Source: Diphasiastrum complanatum (Eukaryota; Streptophyta; Lycopodiopsida; Lycopodiales; Lycopodiaceae). Taken from it: a DNA stretch of 64,000 nucleotides. The translations under genes and the position numbers were made by a program. The stretch is taken from NCBI GenBank assembly GCA_029204225.1, contig CM055094.1, positions 16,512,609-16,576,608 on the forward strand. The letters are read 5' to 3'. The notes under the pieces are model-generated. The model was not told the origin of the DNA. It saw only the letters and a list, made by a program, of their open reading frames with translations, and did not search any database. How positions within the stretch are numbered: the first letter of the stretch is position 1; each line of letters opens with the position of its first letter. This document shows positions 34,801-48,878 of this stretch, piece after piece.

Positions 34801-35297
34801 TTGCATGAACGTGAATGGGTTAAGCTCTTGGGGAACGGGCTCTAACTTGTCGGCTGAGTTGGATGGCTTGCTTGGGTGCCTGTTACCTGTTTATGGCTGA
34901 CCAGTCTGGCGTGGCGCCAGGTTGGCTTCCAGCGCTCGTGACGAAGCTTTCAGTTGGTTAAGTCTGATGTAAGTCAGACCGCTTGCTTGGAATGGACGTT
35001 ACTCGTTTGTAACGAAGCTTCGAGTTGGTTAAGTTTGATGTATGTCGGGCGGCTTGCTTGGAGGGAAGTCACCCACATCGGGACCCCGGATCTGGCATGG
35101 CGCCAGGTTGGATCTCAATGTTGGTTTTCGGAACTTCAAGTTGGTTAAGTCTGATCGTTGTTGGCGAGTTGGCTGCTTGTATGTCAAGTGTGTTTGGATG
35201 GCAAGAGTTGAAGGCTGGGAAGCTAAGTCGTGGTTCCCGGCTCCCTTTTGGGATGCCTGCGCTACAGCTGGCGTCCAGGGATACGACGCTCAGCTAT

Positions 35298-38200
35298 TGT
35301 TGTAAAGCTACCTTTACAAGCTTTACTCCCGGTGCCAGCTATGTCCCCGGCGCCAGCAGCGCCCCTGCGGCTCTCGGCGCCACTTGACCAGAATCCAGCC
35401 GGTGCGCCAAGTTCCTATGGCTGAAAATCTTTGATCGGTTCTAGCGGAGTCCAGAGAGCTCAGATCGATGTGCAATCACCTCACACGATCTAGGCATGAT
35501 TAAAGGAAGCTGGAGGATCAATAGAATCTAGAGAGAGAAAATGACTTTCTAGAAAGAGAAAATCCTAAGAGAGAAAGAATGTGCTTTACTAGCTTGGGTA
35601 GAGTGCTTGGTATGAGGGGGGGTGCCGAATCACACCAATACTACAGGGGAGTGCGGCTTGCGACTCAGGGCGAGCTCCAACCAAGGTCTCAGCCTCCCTT
35701 GCTGAAATGTTGTCATGCTCTCGCCTTGGCATGCGCAAGCGCCCTCAAAGACTAGGTCGGTCACAACACTTAAAATGTAACCTTCCAATTTATCAATAAA
35801 GTGGGATTTTTCTGAACTGACTCTGATTACTTCTGGTATTCAGGTTCGGTCAAAGCGCCAGTTGTAGGCCGCTTCAAAATTTTAAGTTGGCACATACCTA
35901 GTTCGTTATACCGGGACGACCAGTGGTATGCCAGTCGGGACCATTCGGTCCGCGCTCCAGCGTTATGCTGTCGGACCATTTGGTCCAAGAGCTGGTTGTT
36001 TCCATATCTGTCGCGGCTTGTGGTTCTGAGTTTCCTTGCATGACGAATGGTATATGGGTTTATGCTGCTGTGTGGGTTAACTGGCTCTTGGAGTGCTCTG
36101 TCGGCTGAAGATGTAGTTGCTGATGATTGTACTTGCTTGAATGGATGCTTTTGGGCCGCACTTGATGTTTATGGAAGTTTCCATTTGTGATAAATGCTTT
36201 TTGATCAAGTTCTTTGCATTCTAGGTAGCATAGAATGTGTTGCCAATTCCTAGCTTATGTAGTTTGGAGTGCAAGCATTCAAGCCAATGATCTTGGAGTT
36301 TAGATCCACTTAGGATCTGTATTTTTCACAGAACCTTGTCTATGTTACTTGTTAGTAAACCTGCCTGAGTGTCTTACTGGTATGTATTCGTGGTGAGTCT
36401 TAGTACTCGTGCTTTGCCTGGTTTGGCTTGTTATACAAGGAGCTGATGGCTCGAGAAGGAACCTTTCTTTTGAAGGCTGATACCATCAAACAAAGAGGAC
36501 TACAAAATCTGTGGGCGGATTTGCAGTTCAAGTACTCACACGTGAACGGCAACGAAACGACTCTATGTTTGCAAAGGATGGATGGCTAGCCTGTTTCTTG
36601 GGTTAGTTTCATTTGCGACAATGCCCACCAGACGTAAGCAGAAAGTCAAAAGTTGGAAAGGGCAATTTCAGGGGAGATCTTCTATGGAGTAGTTGGTCTT
36701 CATTTTGGGACGGCCACCTTCGGAACTGAAACTCACTGCGCATGGGTGATATCCAGTATCAGTTGGGTTTTTCCTCAAAGGGGAAAGACTAGGATTCTCT
36801 TCAAAGATTGGCAACAAGGTTGGATCAAGCCATAATCCTAGCAGATGGGAAGCAAAGTCTTGGAAAAGCTTTTTGTTTGAAGAACTCTACTCTAACTCCG
36901 ATCAGCTGATTTTATAAGTGGAGGGGAACTATCACACGCACCTCTCTCTTGGGACAAATTTTGAATGAAAGTTGATCAAAACGGCGGCAAAGTCAAGGTC
37001 ACCTAGCCATACTCACATGAGGAGACTGGCGAACTTTGGACCTAATAAGTTGACAAGTTTTTGTTGTGGAAAGGAAAGCTTGTTATAGGCTTTCTCTCGA
37101 CCAGCAATGATGAGGAAACATATGAGTACGCTGGCTTGTGTTACGTGTAACGCAGCTGATCGATGAAGGAACTGTGAAAGTTGAGTCTTGCATGAGAGAC
37201 TTGGTATTTCGAACGGACGCTAAGGGACAGTTCGCGTTGATATCGGACTAGTGCAGTCTCTTGGTGCATGTGTCTGATTCAAAGAGAGCTACTTGAAGCC
37301 AAGCTCGATGTACACTTCTTGTTTTGACTGTGAGGCAACTGACTAGTGATGGAATTGTGAAAGTCAAGTTTTGCGCGACGGACATGGTGCTTCAAACAAA
37401 CGCGAAGAGATAGTTCGGATTCGGATCAAACTGGTGCGACCCTTTGGCTTTCCACGAGGTCAATGGTTACATTTGGGCTGATTCAAAAGATCTACTTCAA
37501 GCTAAGTGAGAGGTGCATTGCGGAGTACTCAATCTTTGCCTACCTTACAGAGCCAAGATGGAAAAGTATCAAGATCAGACTGGGACAAGGAGAGAAACCA
37601 TGGTGCAGAAGCAACAAGGCACAGAGTGGACCACAAAGTGGGCAATCAAACGATAAATCCTTTGGCTCAGGGAGCCTTGATACCTGTGCGGAACTTATCA
37701 AATCTGGAGCTCAGGGAGCTCAATACAAAGTGCATCAAGGACAAATCAGGACCTCAAAGGAGTTCCCAAGTCGAAAGTCAGAAGCGACAGGGGCAAACAT
37801 TTCAAAGAAAGGCCTCTGTCATAAGGTTCCTGGGTTTTACGAAAGCGATATCAAATCTACGCTTTTCCCAGACAAAGAGGTATGTTCAAGTTATGTAATT
37901 TTTCAATACAAAGAGCTGAGCCTCCGACTTGTGGTGTGCCACCTTCAATGTTAATAAAAAGTGCCCAGTAAATTGGGTACTGTGCCAAGTAGCTTAGATG
38001 TATAATATTTTAATTTGGAGACAGCTTTACTTTAATCTGACATCTGATGAGGACATCAGACTTTATAAAGGTGGCACGGTGTTGTAAAGCTACATTTACA
38101 AGCTTTGCTTCCGGCGCCAGCAGCGCCCCTGCTGCTCCAGGCGCCAACGGCGCCTGCGCCGCTCTCGGCGCCATTGTGACCAGAATCCAGCCGGCGCCAA

Positions 38201-39297
38201 GTTCCTATGGCTGAAAATCTTTATTCGGTTCTAGCGGAGCCCAGATAGCTCAGATCGATGTGCAATCACCTCACACGATCTAGGCATGATTAAAATAAGC
38301 CCGGAGATCAATAAAATCTAGAGAGAGAAAATGACTTTCTAGAAAGACAGAATCCTAGAGAGAGAAAAACGTGCTTTACGAGCTTGGCTAGAGTGCTTGG
38401 TATGAGGGGGGGAGTCGAATCACACCAATACTATAGGGGAGTGCGGGTTGCGACTCAGGGCGAGCTCCAACCAAGTCTCAGCCTCCCTTGCTGGAATGTT
38501 GTCATGGCTCTCGCCTTGGCATGCTAGCGCCCCGGAGACTAGGGTCGGTCACACACTTGAAATGTAACCTTCTCAAATTTATCAATAAAGTGGGATTTTC
38601 CTCAAACTGACTCTGATTACCTTTTGGGTTTCAGTGTTCGGTAAAAGCGCCAGTTGTAAGGCCGCTTCCAAATTTTTAACTTGGCACATAGCTGAGGGTC
38701 GTATCCCGGGACGCCAGCGGTATGCCGTCGGGACCATTCGGTCCGCGGCGCCAGCGGTATGCTGTCGGGACCATTTGGTCCAGGAACTGGTTGTTTCAAT
38801 ATCTGTCGCGGCTTGTGGTTCTGAGTGTTCCTTGCATGAACGTGAATGGGTTAAGCTCTTGGGGAACGGGCTCTAACCTGTCGGCTGAGTTGGATGGCTT
38901 GCTTGGGTGCCTGTTACCTGTTTATGGCTGACCAGTCTGGCGTGGCGCCAGGTTGGCTTCCAGCGCTCGTGACGAAGCTTTCAGTTGGTTAAGTCTGATG
39001 TAAGTCAGACCGCTTGCTTGGAATGGACGTTACTCGTTTGTAACGAAGCTTCGAGTTGGTTAAGTTTGATGTATGTCGGGCGGCTTGCTTGGAGGGAAGT
39101 CACCCACATCGGGACCCCGGATCTGGCATGGCGCCAGGTTGGATCTCAATGTTGGTTTTCGGAACTTCAAGTTGGTTAAGTCTGATCGTTGTTGGCGAGT
39201 TGGCTGCTTGTATGTCAAGTGTGTTTGGATGGCAAGAGTTGAAGGCTGGGAAGCTAAGTCGTGGTTCCCGGCTCCCTTTTGGGATGCCTGCGCTACA
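35298..39297 (+). mobile_element. Element T copy T8, aberrant 5' half
   Basis: The 5' LTR begins at 35298 but becomes unlike its siblings from about 35560. Sequence from about 36060 to 36332 has no clear match elsewhere in the window. Ordinary internal sequence resumes at about 36333 and runs to 38079. The 3' LTR, 38080-39297, is normal. The spacer 39298-39328 follows. The first part may be an older variant or a poorly polished assembly patch. Confidence 0.8.
36060..36332. other. ~270-bp sequence not shared with other units
   Basis: Only short echoes of the LTR are visible here (CTGTCGGCTGA, ACTTGCTTGAATGGATG). The rest is AT-richer and is not found in any other copy in the window. It takes the place of the LTR-B 3' part, the primer site and the hairpin leader. 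No coding potential is seen. Confidence 0.6.
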
Positions 39298-39328
39298 GCT
39301 GGCGTCCAGGGATACGACGCTCAGCTAT

Positions 39329-42300
39329 TGTTGTAAAGCTACCTTTACAAGCTTTACTCCCCGGTGCCAGCTATGTCCCCGGCGCCAGCAGCGCCCCTGC
39401 GGCTCTCGGCGCCACTTGACCAGAATCCAGCCGGTGCCAAGTTCCTATGGCTGAAAATCTTTGATCGGTTTTAGCGGAGTCCAGAGAGCTCAGATCGATG
39501 TGCAATCACCTCACACGATCTAGGCATGATTAAAGGAAGCTGGAGGATCAATAGAATCTAGAGAGAGAAAATGACTTTCTAGAAAGAGAAAATCCTAGAG
39601 AGAGAAAAATGTGCTTTACTAGCTTGGGTAGAGTGCTTGGTATGAGGGGGGGTGCCGAATCACACCAATACTACAGGGGAGTGCGGCTTGCGACTCAGGG
39701 CGAGCTCCAACCAAGTCTCAGCCTCCCTTGCTGGAATGTTGTCATGGCTCTCGCCTTGGCATGCGCTAGCGCCCTAGAGACTAGGGTCGGTCACACACTT
39801 AAAATGTAACCTTCTCAGATTTATCAATAAAGTGGGATTTTTCTGAAACTGACTCTGATTACCTTCTGGGTTTCAGTGTTCGGTCAAAGCGCCAGTTGTA
39901 AGGCCGCTTCAAAATTTTTAAGTTGGCACATACCTGAGGTTCGTATACCGGGACGCCAGTGGTATGCCGTCGGGACCATTCGGTCCGCGGCGCCAGCGGT
40001 ATGCTGTCGGGACCATTTGGTCCAAGAGCTGGTTGTTTCCATATCTGTCGCGGCTTGTGGTTCTGAGTGTTCCTTGCATGAACGTGAATGGGTTAAGCTC
40101 TTGGGGAACGGGCTCTGGCCTGTCGGCTGAGTTGGATTGCTTGCTTGGGTGGAAGTTACCTGTTTATGGCTGTCCAGTCTGGCGTGGCGCCAGGTTGGCT
40201 TCCAGTGCTCGTGACGAAGCTTTCAGTTGGTTAAGTCTGATGTAAGTTTGACCGCTTGCTTGGAATGGATGTTACTCGTTTGTAACGAAGCTTCGAGTTG
40301 GTCAAGTTTGATGTATGTCGGGCGGCTTGCTTGGAGGGAAGTCACCCACATTGGGAGCCCCGATCTGGCATGGCGCCAGGTTGAATCTCAATGTTGGCTT
40401 TCGGAACTTCAAGTGGGTTAAGTCTGATCGTTGTTGGCGAGTTGGCTGCTTGTATGTCAAGTGGGTTTGGATGGCAAGAGTTGAAGGCCGGGAAGCTAAG
40501 TCGTGGTTCCCGGCTCCCTTTGGGATGCCTGCGCTACATAAGGTATCAGAGCCGACTGGGCGTTCAGCTATGCGGATCTCACAGAAATGGCCACGGTTTG
40601 GGGTTCATCAAGACAACTGTTGTGCAAGGTGCTGTCCACAGTGTAAGCACGGGTGCGTCCACGGTCGGGGTGGTCGGCAGAACGGGGGACGTGATGAGTC
40701 AAAGTGCTGCCCTCGAGGTGTAAGCACGGTCAGTTCTCGCGGTTCGGGCGTGGCGCCGTCTGCACGTAGGACGGATGAGGCAAAGTGTTGCCTAGGTAGG
40801 TGAAAGCACGGTCTATGACTTGTGGGGTGCGGGGCGACATATTCGAACAGTACGGGTTAACCATTGATACAGAGATGCTGCTCGAATTCGGGTGTAAAGC
40901 ATGGGTGGTTAGCTGCCGGTGCGGGATAGCTGCCGATCGTTTAGCTATAAGGGCTATCGACCAAAAAGTGGTGGGGCGTGACTGAGGCAATGTGTTGCTT
41001 AATGGTGAAATCACGGGTAGTCGGAGGGGTGTCCTATGTGGGCCGATTTTGTGATCGATTTGTATGGGCGCGGCCAGGCAAAGGTCCGTTGGCAGGACCA
41101 TCTCAAAGGGGGGACCTTGTCTATGTTACTTGTTAGTAAACCTGCCTGAGTGTCTTACTGGTATGTATTCGTGGTGAGTCTTAGTACTCGTGCTTTGCCT
41201 GGTTTGCATGATTGCTTGTTATACAAGGAGCTGATGGCTCGAGAAGGAACCTTTCTTTTGAAGGCTGATACCATCAAACAAAGAGGACTACAAAATCTGT
41301 GGGCGGATTTGCAGTTCAAGTACTCACACGTGAACGGCAACGAAACGACTCTATGTTTGCAAAGGATGGATGGCTAGCCTGTTTCTTGGGTTAGTTTCAT
41401 TTGCGACAATGCCCACCAGATGTAAGCAGAAAGTCAAAAGTTGGAAAGGGCAATTTCAGGGGAGATCTTCTATGGAGTAGTTGGTCTTCATTTTGGGACG
41501 GCCACCTTCGGAACTGAAACTCACTGCGCATGGGTGATATCCAGCATCAGTTGGGTTTTTCCTCAAAGGGGAAAGACTAGGATTCTCTTCAAAGATTGGC
41601 AACAAGTTGGATCAAGCCATAATCCTAGCAGATGGGAAGTAAAGTCTTGGAAAAGCTTTTTGTTTGAAGAACTCTACTCTAACTCCGATCAGCTGATTTT
41701 ATAAGTGGAGGGGCCGATCTCTCTTGGGACAAATTTTGAATGAAAGTTGATCAAAACGGCGGCAAAGTCAAGGTCACCTAGCCATACTCACATGAGGAGA
41801 CTGGCGAACTTTGGACCTAATAAGTTGACAAGTTTTTGTTGTGGAAAGGAAAGCTTGTTATAGGCTTTCTCTCGACCAGCAATGATGAGGAAACATATGA
41901 GTACGCTGGCTTGTGTTACGTGTAACGCAGCTGATCGATGAAGGAACTGTGAAAGTTGAGTCTTGCATGAGAGACTTGGTATTTCGAACGGACGCTAAGG
42001 GACAGTTCGCGTTGATATCGGACTAGTGCAGTCTCTTGGTGCATGTGTCTGATTCAAAGAGAGCTACTTGAAGCCAAGCTCGATGTACACTTCTTGTTTT
42101 GACTGTGAGGCAACTGACTAGTGATGGAATTGTGAAAGTCAAGTTTTGCGCGACGGACATGGTGCTTCAAACAAACGCGAAGAGATAGTTCGGATTCGGA
42201 TCAAACTGGTGCGACCGTTTGGCTTTCCACGAGGTCAATGGTTACATTTGGGCTGATTCAAAAGATCTACTTCAAGCTAAGTGAGAGGTGCATTGCGGAG

Positions 42301-44072
42301 TACTCAATCTTTGCCTACCTTACAGAGCCAAGATGGAAAAGTATCAAGATCAGACTGGGACAAGGAGAGAAACCATGGTGCAGAAGCAACAAGGCACAGA
42401 GTGGACCACAAAGTGGGCAATCAAACGATAAATCCTTTGGCTCAGGGAGCCTTGATACCTGTGCGGAACTTATCAAATCTGGAGCTCAGGGAGCTCAATA
42501 CAAAGTGCATCAAGGACAAATCAGGACCTCAAAGGAGTTCCCAAGTCGAAAGTCAGAAGCGACAGGGGCAAACATTTCAAAGAAAGGCCTCTGTCATAAG
42601 GTTCCTGGGTTTTACGAAAGCGATATCAAATCTACGCTTTTCCCAGACAAAGAGGTATGTTCAAGTTATGTAATTTTTCAATACAAAGAGCTGAGCCTCC
42701 GACTTGTGGTGTGCCACCTTCAATGTTAATAAAAAGTGCCCAGTAAATTGGGTACTGTGCCAAGTAGCTTAAATGTATAATATTTTAATTTGGAGACAGC
42801 TTTACTTTAATCTGACATCTGATGAGGACATCAGACTTTATAAAGGTGGCACGGTGTTGTAAAGCTACATTTACAAGCTTTGCTTCCGGCGCCAGCAGCG
42901 CCCCTGCTGCTCCCGGCGCCAACGGCGCCTGCGCCGCTCTCGGCGCCATTGTGACCAGAATCCAGCCGGCGCCAAGTTCCTATGGCTGAAAATCTTTATT
43001 CGGTTCTAGCGGAGCCCAGATAGCTCAGATCGATGTGCAATCACCTCACACGATCTAGGCATGATTAAAATAAGCCCGGAGATCAATAAAATCTAGAGAG
43101 AGAAAATGACTTTCTAGAAAGACAGAATCCTAGAGAGAGAAAAACGTGCTTTACGAGCTTGGCTAGAGTGCTTGGTATGAGGGGGGGAGTCGAATCACAC
43201 CAATACTATAGGGGAGTGCGGGTTGCGACTCAGGGCGAGCTCCAACCAAGTCTCAGCGTCCCTTGCTGGAATGTTGTCATGGCTCTCGCCTTGGCATGCT
43301 AGCGCCCCGGAGACTAGGGTCGGTCACACACTTGAAATGTAACCTTCTCAAATTTATCAATAAAGTGGGATTTTCCTCAAACTGACTCTGATTACCTTTT
43401 GGGTTTCAGTGTTCGATAAAAGCGCCAGTTGTAAGGCCGCTTCCAAATTTTTAACTTGGCACATAGCTGAGGGTCGTATCTCGGGACGCCAGCGGTATGC
43501 CGTCGGGACCATTCGGTCCGCGGCGCCAGCGGTATGCTGTCGGGACCATTTGGTCCAGGAACTGGTTGTTTCAATATCTGTCGCGGCTTGTGGTTCTGAG
43601 TGTTCCTTGCATGAACGTGAATGGGTTAAGCTCTTGGGGAACGGGCTCTAACCTGTCGGCTGAGTTGGATGGCTTGCTTGGGTGGCTGTTACCTGTTTAT
43701 GGCTGACCAGTCTGGCGTGGTGCCAGGTTGGCTTCCAGCGCTCGTGACGAAGCTTTCAGTTGGTTAAGTCTGATGTAAGTCAGACCGCTTGCTTGGAATG
43801 AATGTTACTCGTTTGTAACGAAGCCTCGAGTTGGTTAAGTTTGACGTATGTCGGGCGGCTTGCTTGGAGGGAAGTCACCCACATCGGGACCCCGGATCTG
43901 GCATGGCGCCAGGTTGGATCTCAATGTTGGTTTTCGGAACTTCAAGTTGGTTAAGTCTGATCGTTGTTGGCGAGGTGGCTGCTTGTATGTCAAGTGTGTT
44001 TGGATGGCAAGAGTTGAAAGATGGGAAGCTAAGTCGTGGTTCCCGGCTCCCTTTTGGGATGCCTGCGCTACA
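39329..44072 (+). mobile_element. Element T copy T9
   Basis: Parts are 5' LTR 39329-40538, internal region 40539-42854 (12 bp shorter than in T1) and 3' LTR 42855-44072. It shares several single-base markers with T10 and T11, which sets a right-hand sub-lineage apart from T1-T6. The spacer 44073-44103 follows. Confidence 0.88.
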
Positions 44073-44103
44073 GCTGGCGTCCAGGGATACGACGCTCAGC
44101 TAT

Positions 44104-47100
44104 TGTTGTAAAGCTACCTTTACAAGCTTTACTCCCCGTGCCAGCTATGTCCCTGGCGCCAGCAGCGCCCCTGCGGCTCTCGGCGCCACTGTGACCAGAA
44201 TCTAGCCGGTGCGAAGTTCCTATGGCTGAAAATCTTTGATCGGTTTTAGCGGAGTCCAGAGAGCTCAGATCGATGTGCAATCACCTCACACGATCTAGGC
44301 ATGATTAAAGGAAGCTGGAGGATCAATAGAATCTAGAGAGATAAAATGACTTTCTAGAAAGAGAAAATCCTAGAGAGAGAAAAATGTGCTTTACTAGCTT
44401 GGGTAGAGTGCTTGGTATGAGGGGGGGTGCCGAATCACACCAATACTACAGGGGAGTGCGGCTTGCGACTCAGGGCGAGCTCCAACCAAGTCTCAGCCTC
44501 CCTTGCTGGAATGTTGTCATGGCTCTCGCCTTGGCATGCGCTAGCGCCCTAGAGACTAGGGTCGGTCACACACTTAAAATGTAACCTTCTCAGATTTATC
44601 AATAAAGTGGGATTTTTCTGAAACTGACTCTGATTACCTTCTGGGTTTCAGTGTTCGGTCAAAGCGCCAGTTGTAAGGCCGCTTCAAAATTTTTAAGTTG
44701 GCACATACCTGAGGTTCGTATACCGGGACGCCAGTGGTATGCCGTCGGGACCATTCGGTCCGCGGCGCCAGCGGTATGCTGTCGGGACCATTTGGTCCAA
44801 GAGCTGGTTGTTTCCATATCTGTCGCGGCTTGTGGTTCTGAGTGTTCCTTGCATGAACGTGAATGGGTTAAGCTCTTGGGGAACGGGCTCTGGCCTGTCG
44901 GCTGAGTTGGATTGCTTGCTTGGGTGGAAGTTACCTGTTTATGGCTGTCCAGTCTGGCGTGGCGCCAGGTTGGCTTCCAGTGCTCGTGACGAAGCTTTCA
45001 GTTGGTTAAGTCTGATGTAAGTTTGACCGCTTGCTTGGAATGGATGTTACTCGTTTGTAACGAAGCTTCGAGTTGGTCAAGTTTGATGTATGTCGGGCGG
45101 CTTGCTTGGAGGGAAGTCACCCACATTGGGAGCCCCGATCTGGCATGGCGCCAGGTTGAATCTCAATGTTGGCTTTCGGAACTTCAAGTGGGTTAAGTCT
45201 GATCGTTGTTGGCGAGTTGGCTGCTTGTATGTCAAGTGGGTTTGGATGGCAAGAGTTGAAGGCCGGGAAGCTAAGTCGTGGTTCCCGGCTCCCTTTGGGA
45301 TGCCTGCGCTACATAAGGTATCAGAGCCGACTGGGCGTTCAGCTATGCGGATCTCACAGAAATGGCCACGGTTTGGGGTTCATCAAGACAACTGTTGTGC
45401 AAGGTGTTGTCCACAGTGTAAGCACGGGTGCGTCCACGGTCGGGGTGGTCGGCAGAACGGGGGACGTGATGAGTCAAAGTGCTGCCCTCGAGGTGTAAGC
45501 ACGGTCAGTTCTCGCGGTTCGGGCGTGGCGCCGTCTGCACGTAGGACGGATGAGGCAAAGTGTTGCCTAGGTAGGTGAAAGCACGGTCTATGACTTGTGG
45601 GGTGCGGGGCGACATATTCGAACAGTACGGGTTAACCATTGATACAGAGATGCTGCTCGAATTCGGGTGTAAAGCATGGGTGGTTAGCTGCCGGTGCGGG
45701 ATAGCTGCCGATCGTTTAGCTATAAGGGCTATCGACCAAAAAGTGGTGGGGCGTGACTGAGGCAATGTGTTGCTTAATGGTGAAATCACGGGTAGTCGGA
45801 GGGGTGTCCTATGTGGGCCGATTTTGTGATCGATTTGTATGGGCGCGGCCAGGCAAAGGTCCGTTGGCAGGACCATCTCAAAGGGGGGACCTTGTCTATG
45901 TTACTTGTTAGTAAACCTGCCTGAGTGTCTTACTGGTATGTATTCGTGGTGAGTCTTAGTACTCGTGCTTTGCCTGGTTTGCATGATTGCTTGTTATACA
46001 AGGAGCTGATGGCTCGAGAAGGAACCTTTCTTTTGAAGGCTGATACCATCAAACAAAGAGGACTACAAAATCTGTGGGCGGATTTGCAGTTCAAGTACTC
46101 ACACGTGAACGGCAACGAAACGACTCTATGTTTGCAAAGGATGGATGGCTAGCCTGTTTCTTGGGTTAGTTTCATTTGCGACAATGCCCACCAGATGTAA
46201 GCAGAAAGTCAAAAGTTGGAAAGGGCAATTTCAGGGGAGATCTTCTATGGAGTAGTTGGTCTTCATTTTGGGACGGCCACCTTCGGAACTGAAACTCACT
46301 GCGCATGGGTGATATCCAGCATCAGTTGGGTTTTTCCTCAAAGGGGAAAGACTAGGATTCTCTTCAAAGATTGGCAACAAGTTGGATCAAGCCATAATCC
46401 TAGCAGATGGGAAGCAAAGTCTTGGAAAAGCTTTTTGTTTGAAGAACTCTACTCTAACTCCGATCAGCTGATTTTATAAGTGGAGGGGCACCTCTCTCTT
46501 GGGACAAATTTTGAATGAAAGTTGATCAAAACGGCGGCAAAGTCAAGGTCACCTAGCCATACTCACATGAGGAGACTGGCGAACTTTGGACCTAATAAGT
46601 TGACAAGTTTTTGTTGTGGAAAGGAAAGCTTGTTATAGGCTTTCTCTCGACCAGCAATGATGAGGAAACATATGAGTACGCTGGCTTGTGTTACGTGTAA
46701 CGCAGCTGATCGATGAAGGAACTGTGAAAGTTGAGTCTTGCATGAGAGACTTGGTATTTCGAACGGACGCTAAGGGACAGTTCGCGTTGATATCGGACTA
46801 GTGCAGTCTCTTGGTGCATGTGTCTGATTCAAAGAGAGCTACTTGAAGCCAAGCTCGATGTACACTTCTTGTTTTGACTGTGAGGCAACTGACTAGTGAT
46901 GGAATTGTGAAAGTCAAGTTTTGCGCGACGGACATGGTGCTTCAAACAAACGCGAAGAGATAGTTCGGATTCGGATCAAACTGGTGCGACCGTTTGGCTT
47001 TCCACGAGGTCAATGGTTACATTTGGGCTGATTCAAAAGATCTACTTCAAGCTAAGTGAGAGGTGCATTGCGGAGTACTCAATCTTTGCCTACCTTACAG

Positions 47101-48847
47101 AGCCAAGATGGAAAAGTATCAAGATCAGACTGGGACAAGGAGAGAAACCATGGTGCAGAAGCAACAAGGCACAGAGTGGACCACAAAGTGGGCAATCAAA
47201 CGATAAATCCTTTGGCTCAGGGAGCCTTGATACCTGTGCGGAACTTATCAAATCTGGAGCTCAGGGAGCTCAATACAAAGTGCATCAAGGACAAATCAGG
47301 ACCTCAAAGGAGTTCCCAAGTCGAAAGTCAGAAGCGACAGGGGCAAACATTTCAAAGAAAGGCCTCTGTCATAAGGTTCCTGGGTTTTACGAAAGCGATA
47401 TCAAATCTACGCTTTTCCCAGACAAAGAGGTATGTTCAAGTTATGTAATTTTTCAATACAAAGAGCTGAGCCTCCGACTTGTGGTGTGCCACCTTCAATG
47501 TTAATAAAAAGTGCCCAGTAAATTGGGTACTGTGCCAAGTAGCTTAAATGTATAATATTTTAATTTGGAGACAGCTTTACTTTAATCTGACATCTGATGA
47601 GGACATCAGACTTTATAAAGGTGGCACGGTGTTGTAAAGCTACATTTACAAGCTTTGCTTCCGGCGCCAGCAGCGCCCCTGCTGCTCCCGGCGCCAACGG
47701 CGCCTGCGCCGCTCTCGGCGCCATTGTGACCAGAATCCAGCCGGCGCCAAGTTCCTATGGCTGAAAATCTTTATTCGGTTCTAGCGGAGCCCAGATAGCT
47801 CAGATCGATGTGCAATCACCTCACACGATCTAGGCATGATTAAAATAAGCCCGGAGATCAATAAAATCTAGAGAGAGAAAATGACTTTCTAGAAAGACAG
47901 AATCCTAGAGAGAGAAAAACGTGCTTTACGAGCTTGGCTAGAGTGCTTGGTATGAGGGGGGGAGTCGAATCACACCAATACTATAGGGGAGTGCGGGTTG
48001 CGACTCAGGGCGAGCTCCAACCAAGTCTCAGCCTCCCTTGCTGGAATGTTGTCATGGCTCTCGCCTTGGCATGCTAGCGCCCCGGAGACTAGGGTCGGTC
48101 ACACACTTGAAATGTAACCTTCTCAAATTTATCAATAAAGTGGGATTTTCCTCAAACTGACTCTGATTACCTTTTGGGTTTCAGTGTTCGGTAAAAGCGC
48201 CAGTTGTAAGGCCGCTTCCAAATTTTTAACTTGGCACATAGCTGAGGGTCGTATCTCGGGACGCCAGCGGTATGCCGTCGGGACCATTCGGTCCGCGGCG
48301 CCAGCGGTATGCTGTCGGGACCATTTGGTCCAGGAACTGGTTGTTTCAATATCTGTCGCGGCTTGTGGTTCTGAGTGTTCCTTGCATGAACGTGAATGGG
48401 TTAAGCTCTTGGGGAACGGGCTCTAACCTGTCGGCTGAGTTGGATGGCTTGCTTGGGTGGCTGTTACCTGTTTATGGCTGACCAGTCTGGCGTGGCGCCA
48501 GGTTGGCTTCCAGCGCTCGTGACGAAGCTTTCAGTTGGTTAAGTCTGATGTAAGTCAGACCGCTTGCTTGGAATGAATGTTACTCGTTTGTAACGAAGCC
48601 TCGAGTTGGTTAAGTTTGACGTATGTCGGGCGGCTTGCTTGGAGGGAAGTCACCCACATCGGGACCCCGGATCTGGCATGGCGCCAGGTTGGATCTCAAT
48701 GTTGGTTTTCGGAACTTCAAGTTGGTTAAGTCTGATCGTTGTTGGCGAGGTGGCTGCTTGTATGTCAAGTGTGTTTGGATGGCAAGAGTTGAAAGATGGG
48801 AAGCTAAGTCGTGGTTCCCGGCTCCCTTTTGGGATGCCTGCGCTACA
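44104..48847 (+). mobile_element. Element T copy T10
   Basis: Parts are 5' LTR 44104-45313, internal region 45314-47629 and 3' LTR 47630-48847. It is nearly identical to T11 and shares private markers across the T9/T10 and T10/T11 boundaries. That indicates a very recent 4775-bp duplication. The spacer 48848-48878 follows. Confidence 0.88.
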
Positions 48848-48878
48848 GCTGGCGTCCAGGGATACGACGCTCAGCTAT

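Larger units (their letters stand above)
25254..35266 (+). mobile_element. Element T copy T7, split by element G
   Basis: Parts are 5' LTR 25254-26461, internal region 26462-26556 continuing at 31816 to 34048, and 3' LTR 34049-35266. Element G (26557-31810) lies inside and is flanked by GTGAT at 26552-26556 and 31811-31815. Without the insert and one target copy, the internal region is 2328 bp, exactly the length in T1 and T6. The spacer 35267-35297 follows. Confidence 0.92.
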
